This document shows, piece by piece, positions 25,610-35,948 of a DNA stretch of 64,000 nucleotides. Under the pieces are notes generated by a model. That model was not told where the DNA came from and did no database searches. It saw nothing but the letters and a program-made list of their open reading frames with translations. Source of the stretch: Rhodospirillales bacterium BBD 1991-14 (lineage in GTDB: Bacteria > Pseudomonadota > Alphaproteobacteria > Kiloniellales > Kiloniellaceae); contig LYSY01000002.1 in assembly GCA_001657395.1 (NCBI GenBank), positions 186,001 through 250,000 on the forward strand. Direction: 5' to 3'. Within the stretch, counting starts at the first letter, position 1. The number at the start of each line of letters is the position of its first letter. The position numbers and the translations under genes are program-made.

Positions 25610-27241
25610 CTATCCGCCCGCCGTCAGGCGAAACCGTTCGGAGACCATGGCCCCCAGGGCGCTGACCGCCTGATTGGCGGCGACCCGCGCCTCGGCTTCA
25701 CCGCGCCACTGCGCCGCCGCCTCTGCCGCAGCGCCGGTGAGGCTGGAGACCTCCGCCAGGGCGCCTTCCAGGTCGCCGTCGTTCAGCTTGACCTCGGCGC
25801 GGGCGGCGATTGCCGTCGGGGTGTCACCTTCGACCAGGCCGACGGGACGCAGGTTCACGGCCTCCGAAAGACGCCGCAGGACGCCGGCCGACCAGCCCTC
25901 GCCCTCCTCGCCCAGCTCAATGGCGGCGAGCCGCCGCGCGACCTCCGGAAAGGCCGCCTGCAGGTCCCTGAGGCTCGGCAGGCCCGCCGGGGCCCGCCGC
26001 TCCAGGGGCGCGGTGATCTCGGTCAGCGCGGCATCCCCTTCGGCCAGGTTCTGCAGCATGCGCAGGGGTTCATCGTAGGGGCCGGAGCCGCGGATCGCGT
26101 CGCGCAGCTGCAGCATGGCCAGGAGCATCAGCGTCTCCTGACTGCCGGGGGCGGCATCGCGGCTGGCGGCCGCCGTGGCGAGATCGCGCTCCGCCTGTTC
26201 CAGGCGGGCGACCAGCTCCGACTGGGCCGTCAGCAATTCGTCGAGACGCGCCGCCTCGCTGGTCAGGCGGTTGCTCAGCGCCTCGGTCGGGATGCCCGCC
26301 GCGGCCTGGCTTTCCTCAAGCGACTGCAGCCGGTCGGTCAGGCGCGCCAGATTGGCGCTCAGGGACTCCAGCGCCGCCCGGGTTTCGGGGTCCTGGCCGG
26401 CGCCCTGCGAGACGGCGGCCTCCAAAGTCGAAAGCCGGTCGTTGACGGCGGAAACGGCGTCCGAGTTATCGGGCGGCAGGGCGGCCTGCAGGTCCGCCAG
26501 GCGGGCGTCGAGATCCTGCAGCGCAGTGGCCACCGCCTCCTGCTGCTGGCCGCTCTGGGGATCGATCAACGGCAGCCAGTATCCGCGGCTGTAGACCGTG
26601 GCCACGGCAATCGCCACCGCCAGCAGCACGCCGAGAACAAGCCCGGGCACCAGCGATCCGGACCGCCGGCCCGGCGTGGAGGCCGCGTCTGTCTGTTCCG
26701 GCTTGGCCGCCGGTTCCGGTTTCGCTGCCGGTTCCGGTTTCGCGGACTGGGCCGGGGCCGCCGCGGCCCGGGAGGCCTGGCTGCTGCGCGAGGCCATGGA
26801 ACTGGCTGCCCCCTGGGCGGCCTTTTCCGTTTTCCCGGCCGCGGGTTTTTCCGCAGCCGGAGCCTCCGCCGCAGGGTTTTCAGCCGTCTTCACTTCCTTG
26901 GCTTCGGCCTCGATGACCGGTGGCGGCGTGGAGCCGGCCTCCGGCAGGGCGGAGGCGCGCAACAGCGCGGCGTCCAGGCCCAGCCCCTTTTTCTGGGCGG
27001 CCGCGCGGATCTGATCGTGGCGGTTGGCCGGGATCGACTCCCGCTCCTTCCAGCCCTGCACGGTGGAGACCGCCACGCCCAGGTCCTTCGCCATCGGCCG
27101 GATACCGCCGAAGAGCTCGATCACCGCAATGGCCGGCGCAGCTTTCTTATCGTCCGGCTTCTTGCCGTCCGCCTGCTGGCCGTCGGGTTTGTTGTCGTCG
27201 GTGGCGGCCGTCTTGCCGCCCTGCCCTTCGGATTCCGCCAT
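25610..27241 (-). CDS. Mitofilin/Mic60-like membrane protein with N-terminal HTH-like domain
   Basis: This is a 543-residue protein of the alphaproteobacterial mitofilin type (COG4223). After a polar start, residues ~37-90 look like a YdaS/Cro-type helix-turn-helix (AVIELFGGIRPMAKDLGVAV, STVQGWKERESIPANRHDQI). A Pro/Ala/Lys-rich linker with PAAKPE repeats (~168-182), one membrane helix (~196-217), a long coiled coil (~230-350) and a C-terminal helical mitofilin domain follow. Alphaproteobacterial Mic60 relatives bend the inner membrane. Location between hemD and hemY is the usual one for the family. The DNA-binding-like start is unexpected for an envelope protein. Confidence 0.85.
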   Translation of the reverse strand: MAESEGQGGKTAATDDNKPDGQQADGKKPDDKKAAPAIAVIELFGGIRPMAKDLGVAVSTVQGWKERESIPANRHDQIRAAAQKKGLGLDAALLRASALPEAGSTPPPVIEAEAKEVKTAENPAAEAPAAEKPAAGKTEKAAQGAASSMASRSSQASRAAAAPAQSAKPEPAAKPEPAAKPEQTDAASTPGRRSGSLVPGLVLGVLLAVAIAVATVYSRGYWLPLIDPQSGQQQEAVATALQDLDARLADLQAALPPDNSDAVSAVNDRLSTLEAAVSQGAGQDPETRAALESLSANLARLTDRLQSLEESQAAAGIPTEALSNRLTSEAARLDELLTAQSELVARLEQAERDLATAAASRDAAPGSQETLMLLAMLQLRDAIRGSGPYDEPLRMLQNLAEGDAALTEITAPLERRAPAGLPSLRDLQAAFPEVARRLAAIELGEEGEGWSAGVLRRLSEAVNLRPVGLVEGDTPTAIAARAEVKLNDGDLEGALAEVSSLTGAAAEAAAQWRGEAEARVAANQAVSALGAMVSERFRLTAGG

Positions 27242-27337
27242 GATCCCCGCAGATGCCCCTAAGTCGGGTGCCCTTAGATCGGGCGCCGCACGCCCCCCAT
27301 ATCTCGGGCCCTTCGTTGCAGCGCAGTATGCGCCTCA

Positions 27338-28111
27338 TTACTCGCGCTTCGCAGCCAGGGCGTCAAGCCGTGCCAGCAAGGCCTGCTGATCCGGCCGCTC
27401 GGCCACCGCCAGCGCCGCCCAGGGCAGACCGGAGAGGCGCCCGGCAACGGCCTGGCTGAGGCAGACGGCGGCGACCCGCCCGCAAGCCCGGACAAGGCCT
27501 GCCTCTGCGATCAGGCTAGCAAAGGTGGCCGCTGTCCTGGGCGAGAAAAATGTGACGGCGTCGATCAATCCAGAGTCGATTTTGCGAACAAATTCCTCGG
27601 AAAGGCTCTGGGCCGGCACGGCATCGTAGAGAACGGCCCGCAGGACCTGGAACCCGTCCTCCGCGAGCAGCCCCTGCAGGTCCCCCGCCAACCTGCCCGC
27701 CGCCGGATGCAACAGCGGGCCGGCACCGGGATCGAGGGTGTCCCCGACAAGCTGCGCCAGGTCTTCGACGGTGCCGGCGGCCGAATGCACAGCGGTGAAG
27801 CCGGCGGCCCGCGCCGCCGCCGCCGAGGCATCGCCGACGGCATAGACCGGCAGCGACCGGCGCGCGTCGCAGCGCACGAAGGCGCGCAGGCCATTGGCGC
27901 TGGTGATCAGCAGCGCTTGCGCATCCTCGTGACCGGGGGGCCAGGCCGGGTCCTCCCGCGCCTGGATGGCGAGCAGCGGCTCGTGATGAACGGAGTGCCC
28001 GCGCGCGGTGAGAGCCTCGACCAGGGCCGCCGCATCCTCGCGCGGGCGGGTGACGGCGACGCGTAGGCTTCGTAAACTCGGTTCCGAGCCGTCAGTGTCC
28101 GGTGATGGCAT
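27338..28111 (-). CDS. hemD: Uroporphyrinogen-III synthase
   Basis: This 257-residue enzyme closes hydroxymethylbilane to uroporphyrinogen III in tetrapyrrole synthesis. Family features are the start [45 protein letters not shown] and the later [14 protein letters not shown]. Sequence conservation in HemD is low, so position is important: it follows hemC on the same strand with a 20-base overlap and precedes the mitofilin and hemY genes. The ATG at 28111 gives a ~10-residue polar leader before the first strand; the longer open frame upstream is hemC in another frame. Confidence 0.92.
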   Translation of the reverse strand: MPSPDTDGSEPSLRSLRVAVTRPREDAAALVEALTARGHSVHHEPLLAIQAREDPAWPPGHEDAQALLITSANGLRAFVRCDARRSLPVYAVGDASAAAARAAGFTAVHSAAGTVEDLAQLVGDTLDPGAGPLLHPAAGRLAGDLQGLLAEDGFQVLRAVLYDAVPAQSLSEEFVRKIDSGLIDAVTFFSPRTAATFASLIAEAGLVRACGRVAAVCLSQAVAGRLSGLPWAALAVAERPDQQALLARLDALAAKRE

Positions 28112-29042
28112 CGATGACGTCGCTGCCGGCGGAGGCCAGCAGCTCCTGCCCCAGCGCCTTGCCGAGCCCGACCGGGTCGGCCACCGAACCCTGCAGGTCG
28201 GCGCGGAAGACGGCACTGCCGTCCGGCATCGCGAGCAGCCCGCGCAGGCGCAGGCCCGTCCCGTCCTCCGACAACTCCGCCAGCCCGGCGATCGGCGTGC
28301 GGCAGGAGCCTTCCAGAACTTCCAGCATGGCCCGCTCGGCGGCGACACGGAGACCGCTGTCGCGGCAGCAGATCCCATCGAGCAGGCTGCGGCTGCGCTC
28401 GTCGCCTGCGCGGATCTCCAGGCCGATGGCACCCTGGGCCACTGCCGGCAGCATTTCCTCGACCGAAAGGGCGGCGGTGATCCGCTCCGCCTTGCCGAGG
28501 CGGCGCAGCCCGGCCACGGCCAGCAGGGTGGCGTCGACCGTTCCGGCGGCCAGCTTGTCGAGGCGGGTGTCGACGTTGCCGCGGATCGGTTCGACCGTGA
28601 GGTCGGGGCGCGCGATCAGCACCTGGGCCTGGCGGCGCAGCGACGAGGTGCCGACTTTGGCGCCCTGGGGAAGCGCCGCCAGGCTGTCGCCGTGCGGCGA
28701 GAAGAAGGCGTCGCGCGGGTCCTCACGCGGCAGGATGTGTTCCACCACCAGCCCGTCCGGCAGCCAGGTGGGCACGTCCTTCATGGAATGCACGGCGGCA
28801 TCGATCTCGTCGGCGAGAAGGGCCTCTTCGATCTCCTTGGTGAAGAGCCCCTTGCCGCCGATCTCCGCCAGGGCGCGGTCCTGGATGCGGTCGCCGGTGG
28901 TCTTGATGACCACGATCTCGACGGCGCCGTCCTCGGCCATCTCCGGGTGCGCATCGCCGAGGCGGCGGCGCACCTCCTGCGCCTGGGCCAGGGCAAGGGG
29001 ACTGCCCCGGGTACCGAGGCGGAAGGGTAAGCGTGTCGCCAT
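28092..29042 (-). CDS. hemC: Hydroxymethylbilane synthase (porphobilinogen deaminase)
   Basis: This 316-residue enzyme joins four porphobilinogens. It has the N-terminal [13 protein letters not shown], the catalytic D89 in [17 protein letters not shown] (131-140), and C247 in [10 protein letters not shown], which carries the dipyrromethane cofactor. The ATG at 29042 yields the standard N-terminus; the frame is open upstream but there it is antisense to tsaD. It is divergent from tsaD with only 58 bases between them, an arrangement common in alphaproteobacteria. Confidence 0.97.
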   Translation of the reverse strand: MATRLPFRLGTRGSPLALAQAQEVRRRLGDAHPEMAEDGAVEIVVIKTTGDRIQDRALAEIGGKGLFTKEIEEALLADEIDAAVHSMKDVPTWLPDGLVVEHILPREDPRDAFFSPHGDSLAALPQGAKVGTSSLRRQAQVLIARPDLTVEPIRGNVDTRLDKLAAGTVDATLLAVAGLRRLGKAERITAALSVEEMLPAVAQGAIGLEIRAGDERSRSLLDGICCRDSGLRVAAERAMLEVLEGSCRTPIAGLAELSEDGTGLRLRGLLAMPDGSAVFRADLQGSVADPVGLGKALGQELLASAGSDVIDAITGH

Positions 29043-29100
29043 GCGCCAAGCATTAGAGCATGACTGGCTTCGCCACAATCCTTGCTCTAAGGTCCGGCGC

Positions 29101-30201
29101 ATGGCCGAGACGGAAACCTCAATCGGCGCCCTGACCGTGCTGGGCATCGAGACCTCCTGCGACGAAACCGCCGCGGCGGTGGTCACCGGCGCCGGGGAGA
29201 TCCGCGCCAACCTGGTGCTCTCCCAGCTTGACGAGCACCGCCCCTTCGGCGGCGTGGTGCCGGAGATCGCCGCGCGCAGCCATCTCGACCACATCGATCG
29301 ACTGGTCGAACAGGCGATGGCGGAGGCGGGGCTGGACTTCCCCGAACTGGACGGCGTCGCCGTCACCGCCGGGCCCGGACTGATCGGCGGCGTCTTCGTC
29401 GGCGTGATGACCGCCAAGGCCATCGCCCTGGCCTGGGAGCTGCCCTTCCTGGCGGTCAATCATCTGGAGGGCCACGCCCTGACGGCGCGGCTGGGAAGCG
29501 ATCTCGCCTTTCCCTATCTGCTGCTGCTGGTCTCCGGCGGTCACTGCCAGCTCCTCGCGGTGGAAGGTGTGGGACGCTACAGACGCCTGGGCGGCACCAT
29601 CGACGACGCGGTGGGCGAAGCTTTCGACAAGACGGCCAAGCTGCTGGGCCTCGGCTATCCCGGCGGACCGGCGGTGGAACGCCAGGCGGCCAGTGGCGAC
29701 CCCGATGCCTTCGACCTGCCGCGCCCGATGCTGGGGCGCGCCGGTCTCGACTTCTCCTTCTCCGGCCTCAAGACGGCCGTCCGCCATGCCGCCGACAGCG
29801 CCGGTCTGCTGGACAACCCCGACGGCGACCCGGCCCGCAAGGCGGACCTGGCCGCCGCCTTTCAGACGGCGGTGGGCGACATCCTGGCGGAGCGCTGCGG
29901 CAAGGCCCTGGCGGCCTTCGCCGAGGACTACGGCCGGCCGGGGCCGCTGGTGGTGGCCGGGGGGGTCGCCGCCAACCGGCACCTGCGCCAGCGCCTGGAT
30001 GCGGTGGCGCAGGACGCCGGCAGCGCCCTGATCGCACCGCCGCCGGCCCTTTGCACCGACAACGCCGCCATGATCGCCTGGGCGGGGGTGGAGCGGCTGA
30101 GACTCGGCCTCACCGACGCTCTCGACTTTGCCGCGCGGCCGCGCTGGCCGCTGGAAGAGCTCGCCGCCCCCGGAGTCTCTGGGGCGGCGCGCGCCGGCTG
30201 A
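29101..30201 (+). CDS. tsaD: tRNA N6-adenosine threonylcarbamoyltransferase
   Basis: This ASKHA-fold enzyme of 366 residues makes t6A at position 37 of ANN-decoding tRNAs, together with TsaB, TsaE and TsaC, none of which is adjacent here. It has [10 protein letters not shown] (15-24), the metal ligands H121 and H125 in [26 protein letters not shown] and the C-terminal [10 protein letters not shown] with the third metal ligand. It is followed after 24 bases by gpsA. Confidence 0.97.
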   Translation: MAETETSIGALTVLGIETSCDETAAAVVTGAGEIRANLVLSQLDEHRPFGGVVPEIAARSHLDHIDRLVEQAMAEAGLDFPELDGVAVTAGPGLIGGVFVGVMTAKAIALAWELPFLAVNHLEGHALTARLGSDLAFPYLLLLVSGGHCQLLAVEGVGRYRRLGGTIDDAVGEAFDKTAKLLGLGYPGGPAVERQAASGDPDAFDLPRPMLGRAGLDFSFSGLKTAVRHAADSAGLLDNPDGDPARKADLAAAFQTAVGDILAERCGKALAAFAEDYGRPGPLVVAGGVAANRHLRQRLDAVAQDAGSALIAPPPALCTDNAAMIAWAGVERLRLGLTDALDFAARPRWPLEELAAPGVSGAARAG

Positions 30202-30225
30202 AGCCGGCTGGGAATCGGGGGCGAC

Positions 30226-31224
30226 ATGGACCATCTGGCTGTTATCGGCGCCGGCGCCTGGGGCACGGCCCTGGCCGTCGTCTGCCGCCGCGCCGGGCGC
30301 CGGGTCACCCTCTGGGGCCGCGACCCGGCACGCATGGCCGAGATCGCGGAAGCCCGCGAGAACGCCCGCTACCTTCCGGGCGCCACCCTCGACAGCGGGA
30401 TTCGGATCACCGGCGACGCGGCCGCTCTGGCCGAAGCCGAGGCCGCCCTGGTGGTGGTGCCGGCACAGACGCTGCGCGCCACCCTGTCGGACCTGGCCCC
30501 CGCCCTGAGACCGGACCTGCCGCTGGTGCTCTGCGCCAAGGGGATCGAGCAGCACAGCGGGCAGTTGACGAGTGCGGTGGCGGAGGCCTGCGTGCGCGGC
30601 AATCCGCTCGCGGTGCTCTCCGGCCCCACCTTCGCCGCCGAGGTGGCCGCCGGCCTGCCGACCGCCGTGACGCTGGCCAGCGGCGAAGCCGAACTGGCCG
30701 AGGCCCTGGCGCAGGCGATCGGCAGCAGCCGTTTCCGTCCCTATGTCTCCGACGATCCGCTGGGAGCGGAGATCGGCGGCGCCGTCAAGAACGTGCTGGC
30801 AATCGCCTGCGGCATCGTCGCCGGGCGGCGATTGGGCGACAACGCCCGCGCCGCCCTCGTCACCCGCGGGCTTGCCGAGATGACGCGGCTCTGCCTGGCA
30901 CGCGGCGGCAAGGTGGAAACGATGATGGGGCTGGCGGGGCTCGGCGACCTCACGCTCAGCTGCACGGCGACCCAGTCGCGCAACTACAGCCTCGGCCTCG
31001 CCCTGGGCGCAGGGCAGAGCCTGGAGGTGGCGCTGGCGGCGAGCCGGGGCGTCACCGAAGGCGTCTATACAGCCAGGGCCGCCGTCGCCATGGCGGAAGC
31101 GGAAGGCATCGAGATGCCGATCTGCGCGGCGGTCGATCAGGTGGTGAACCAGGGCGCCGACCTGGCCGCCGCCATCGAAGGACTGATGGCCCGGCCTTTC
31201 AAGGCGGAGGGCTTTTCGGCATAG
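30226..31224 (+). CDS. gpsA: Glycerol-3-phosphate dehydrogenase [NAD(P)+]
   Basis: This 332-residue cytoplasmic enzyme reduces dihydroxyacetone phosphate to sn-glycerol 3-phosphate for phospholipid synthesis. The dinucleotide motif is GAGAWG (8-13). Lysines K105 (CAKGIE) and K188 (GAVKNVLAIACG) are the expected catalytic residues. GLAGLGDLTLSC and SRNYSLG are also diagnostic. It lies in a tsaD-gpsA-yciI-EVE run on the plus strand. Confidence 0.97.
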   Translation: MDHLAVIGAGAWGTALAVVCRRAGRRVTLWGRDPARMAEIAEARENARYLPGATLDSGIRITGDAAALAEAEAALVVVPAQTLRATLSDLAPALRPDLPLVLCAKGIEQHSGQLTSAVAEACVRGNPLAVLSGPTFAAEVAAGLPTAVTLASGEAELAEALAQAIGSSRFRPYVSDDPLGAEIGGAVKNVLAIACGIVAGRRLGDNARAALVTRGLAEMTRLCLARGGKVETMMGLAGLGDLTLSCTATQSRNYSLGLALGAGQSLEVALAASRGVTEGVYTARAAVAMAEAEGIEMPICAAVDQVVNQGADLAAAIEGLMARPFKAEGFSA

Positions 31225-31300
31225 TGCCGGCTCCACCGCCGCCACGTCCGCCGGCGCGGCCAATCCGAAGGGCAGACTTCAGAGGGAGAGAGGGAGTTTC

Positions 31301-31579
31301 ATGGCGTTCGTCTTGTACTGTGTCGACAAGGCCGGCCACGGCCATGTCCGGGCGGAGAACCGGCCGGCCCATCTCGACTACCTGAACAGCAACCTCGATC
31401 GGATCCTGATCGCCGGTCCCATGACCAGCGATGACGGCGCATCGGTGACCGGCAGTGTCATCATCCTGAGCGACGACAGCCGCGCAGATGCAGAAGCTTT
31501 CGCCGCCGGCGATCCCTATACCAAGGCCGGCCTTTTCGAGAGCGTGACCATCACCGCTTACAAGAAGGTGCTGCCGTGA
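31301..31579 (+). CDS. YciI-like protein
   Basis: This protein has 92 residues in a ferredoxin-like YciI fold. It contains the conserved RPAHLDYL (the His of the putative active site), ILIAGPMTSDDG and DPYTKAGLFESVTI. AGAGGGAGAGAGGGAG precedes the ATG. Its stop overlaps the GTG start of the EVE gene by four bases, a pairing seen in many alphaproteobacteria. The biochemical role is unknown. Confidence 0.94.
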   Translation: MAFVLYCVDKAGHGHVRAENRPAHLDYLNSNLDRILIAGPMTSDDGASVTGSVIILSDDSRADAEAFAAGDPYTKAGLFESVTITAYKKVLP

Positions 31580-31995
31580 CCGCCTACTGGCTGATGAAGT
31601 CGGAGCCCGGCACCTGGTCCTGGGACGACCAGGTGAAGGCCGGCACCGCGGAGTGGGACGGCGTGCGCAACTACCAGGCCTCCAACAACATGAAGGCCAT
31701 GGAATTGGGCGATCTGGCCTTCTTCTACCACTCGGTCAACGAAAAGCAGATCGTCGGCATCGTCGAGGTGGCGAAGCTCTACTATCCCGACCCCAGCGAT
31801 GCCAGCGGGCGCTTCGGCATGGTGGACGTGAAAGCGGTGAAGCCCTTCGAGCAGCCGGTGACCCTGGCCCAGATCAAGGCCGAGCCGAAGCTTCAGGATC
31901 TGGCGCTGGTGCGCCAGTCGCGGCTGTCGGTGCTGCCGGTCAGGAAGGCCGAGTGGACGCTGATCTGCAAGATGGGCAAAACCGAACCCGCCTGA
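31576..31995 (+). CDS. EVE domain-containing protein
   Basis: This is a 139-residue protein with a complete EVE (PUA-like) domain: YWLMKSEPGTWSWDD, EWDGVRNYQASNNMKAM, LGDLAFFYHS and LVRQSRLSVLPV. EVE domains bind modified bases in nucleic acids. It uses a GTG start inside the yciI stop (GTGA). Confidence 0.95.
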   Translation: MTAYWLMKSEPGTWSWDDQVKAGTAEWDGVRNYQASNNMKAMELGDLAFFYHSVNEKQIVGIVEVAKLYYPDPSDASGRFGMVDVKAVKPFEQPVTLAQIKAEPKLQDLALVRQSRLSVLPVRKAEWTLICKMGKTEPA

Positions 31996-32195
31996 GAGGC
32001 CCCGTCTGAGAGGCCCCGTCCGCAGGTCGAAGTGCTTATAAGCCTGTAATCCTAGGACTTTGCCGGCCCGCCGACCGATACCAAAGGCCAGGGGCCCGGG
32101 CCTTGTTTCCAGCCCCGTTTGCGGAAATAATCCCAATAACTAAAGAAGACGGCGGCGAGGGCTGGAGGGTTTCGACTTGCGTCGAACCGGTTCCG

Positions 32196-32259
32196 GCCCG
32201 CTCCCCCTCCCGGCCACCCATAGGATACTGGCGTTGGGTGGCCGGGAGGGGGAGCGGGC
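32196..32259. repeat. 64-bp perfect hairpin repeat, copy 2 (inverted relative to copy 1)
   Basis: The same 25-base arms as at 23755-23818 enclose the loop TAGGATACTGGCGT, which is the reverse complement of the copy-1 loop with one mismatch. It lies in the 338-base gap between the EVE and acs genes; I see no gene there. Confidence 0.85.
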
Positions 32260-32333
32260 TGGCGCCGAACACCGAGAAGCAGGCTAGCCGGCCGTGCGCA
32301 AGATCCGATCCTAGCAGGGAGGCCTCCACAGAC

Positions 32334-34277
<1,944 letters not shown>

Positions 34278-34300
34278 TCATAAGACTACACCCAATTAAG

Positions 34301-34335
34301 CGGCCGGTTTCTTCCGAGACCGGCCGTTTCTCTTT
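34301..34335 (+). terminator. Intrinsic terminator after acs
   Basis: CGGCCGGTTTC, the loop TTCC and GAGACCGGCCG form an 11-bp stem (one G-T pair), followed by the T-rich TTTCTCTTT. Confidence 0.88.
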
Positions 34336-34378
34336 GGCCTCTTCGGATCGCCTTTGCTAGCCTTTCGGTTGCAACGAG

Positions 34379-35089
34379 ATGCCGGGGTGGAGCGTGACGG
34401 AGAACCGAAGAGATCGAGCGCAGGGCGGCTGGACCGCGCCTCTTGCCGCTGCGCTGCTGCTGATGCTGGGCGCTTGTGCCACGGCGGATGTGGACGACGG
34501 CAACGGGCGTCTCGTCGCCCTGCCGGACGAGTGGGACACCATCGACATCGGCGAAGCGGACCTCGATTTGCCGCTTGGCTCCCCCTACGAGATCGACGAA
34601 CTGCGCCAGAGGGTCGGTGCCTACCAGCTCTTCGAGAACCTCTACACCTTTCACGGGGTCAACGGCTTCCTCGTCACCTCACGGGTGTTCTTCGGCGAGT
34701 TTGCGCGCAACCCCTCACTGGAGATCCGCGACGAGGATGACTTCCTCCGCTTCGCCAAGAGCCTGCCGGCAGTGGAAAGCCGGCGCCTGACGGTCGGCAG
34801 CGCCAAGCGCTTCGGCACACCCGGCAAGGGCAGCACCGGCTACTACACCAAGGCGATCTCGGAACTGCGCCATGAGGACTGCTTCATCTTCCGCTTCGGC
34901 TACCACCTGGTGGATTACAGTTCCTTCGACAGCGACGCCGAGTCCATCGACACCATCGTTACCGGCCAGCTCTGCGGTGACGACCTGGACGAGGCCGCGC
35001 TTCTGACCCTGCTGGCGGAGGTGAAGGTGGTGGAAGACCGGGAGGATTTCCGCAAGGCCCTCTCCCGCCGCAAGATCGGCACGATCTAG
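34379..35089 (+). CDS. Lipoprotein, first of a paralogous pair
   Basis: This protein has 236 residues with a lipoprotein signal ending LMLGAC, so C33 would be lipidated. A GTG at 34394 is an alternative start. The mature part begins with a linker and LPDEWDTIDIGEADLDLPLG, and ends with a cysteine-containing LCGDDLDEAALLTLLAEV. The same two blocks recur in the next gene, so the two are diverged duplicates. An envelope location is likely. I recognise no named family or function. Confidence 0.78.
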   Translation: MPGWSVTENRRDRAQGGWTAPLAAALLLMLGACATADVDDGNGRLVALPDEWDTIDIGEADLDLPLGSPYEIDELRQRVGAYQLFENLYTFHGVNGFLVTSRVFFGEFARNPSLEIRDEDDFLRFAKSLPAVESRRLTVGSAKRFGTPGKGSTGYYTKAISELRHEDCFIFRFGYHLVDYSSFDSDAESIDTIVTGQLCGDDLDEAALLTLLAEVKVVEDREDFRKALSRRKIGTI

Positions 35090-35226
35090 GACCTGATCCG
35101 CAGGCGCTTTCCATCTACCAAATCGGGGAAAGAATCCGCGCCCTTTGCAACTGCGCGTTTCATTCGTGCGTTGTGATCCGCTATGCTGTGCTTCTGCGAA
35201 GGTAGAGACAAAGGCAGGGGGAACCC

Positions 35227-35922
35227 ATGGCACAGGGGTGCATGGCCGGCAAAGGTGCAGATGCGGAACCGGGCGCTGCCGCGTCCCACATGGCCCGATG
35301 TGTTGGACGGATCTCGGCCATCTTCCTGCTGATCTCGATTGCGGCCTGCTCAGGCGTTCGAGACGGCGCCGGAACGAGAACCAGCATCGAACTGCCCGGG
35401 CGCTGGGACCCCATCACCAGTGCCGATGCCGATCTGACCTTGGCCAAAACCCTGCCAATAGACGCAGCATCTTTCCACCGGCGCACAGACATTCCGCAGC
35501 AGATCGAAGACTATTACAGCTACGATGGCAGTGAGGGGATCAGGGGTTACGTCGTGACGATGCGCATTCCTGATGGCGCTCTTTCCGAGGACATCATGCT
35601 GGAGATGCGGCAGGCACGACTGTTTGATGCTCTGATCAGGGACCAACCGGAGGCAACGCAATACCAACTGCAGATCGGAACGATCTCTTTCTTTCGCAGA
35701 GACCACCCCCACACCGTCGGCCACTACGCCACGGCGCCCTCCGGCAACGGCCAGCAGCAGTGCTTCTTCGCACGCATCGGCAAACTGCTTGTGGAAGACA
35801 ACAAGGACGGTTCCTATCCCGGCGCCATTGATACCCTTGTGAAAGCGGTCTTATGCGGCAGACGGGTTGACGAAGGCTCACTCGTTGCGGCGCTCAACAC
35901 CATGGATGTTGCGCAGCGTTAG
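35227..35922 (+). CDS. Lipoprotein, second of a paralogous pair
   Basis: This 231-residue protein has a lipobox SIAAC at C41. It resembles the preceding protein: LPGRWDPITSADADLTLAK corresponds to LPDEWDTIDIGEADLDLPLG, and VLCGRRVDEGSLVAALNTM to its C-terminal block. A YYSYDGSEGIRGYVVTMRI segment matches LYTFHGVNGFLVTSRVF in the partner. GGCAGGGGGAAC precedes the ATG. The ~137-base spacer suggests it may have its own promoter. Confidence 0.75.
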   Translation: MAQGCMAGKGADAEPGAAASHMARCVGRISAIFLLISIAACSGVRDGAGTRTSIELPGRWDPITSADADLTLAKTLPIDAASFHRRTDIPQQIEDYYSYDGSEGIRGYVVTMRIPDGALSEDIMLEMRQARLFDALIRDQPEATQYQLQIGTISFFRRDHPHTVGHYATAPSGNGQQQCFFARIGKLLVEDNKDGSYPGAIDTLVKAVLCGRRVDEGSLVAALNTMDVAQR

Positions 35923-35948
35923 GCACAACCCGGCTGTTACGTGGCGCG

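Noticed and set aside
24470-27262. Plus-strand open frame of 930 codons over hemY and the mitofilin gene
   Set aside because: The translation is low-complexity Gly/Arg/Gln-rich without any motif, while the minus strand encodes two recognisable proteins with proper starts. Typical of GC-rich antisense frames.
29119-31263. Minus-strand frame of 714 codons opposite tsaD-gpsA
   Set aside because: It is the antisense of two well-defined enzymes; composition is His/Gln/Gly-rich and no motif is visible.
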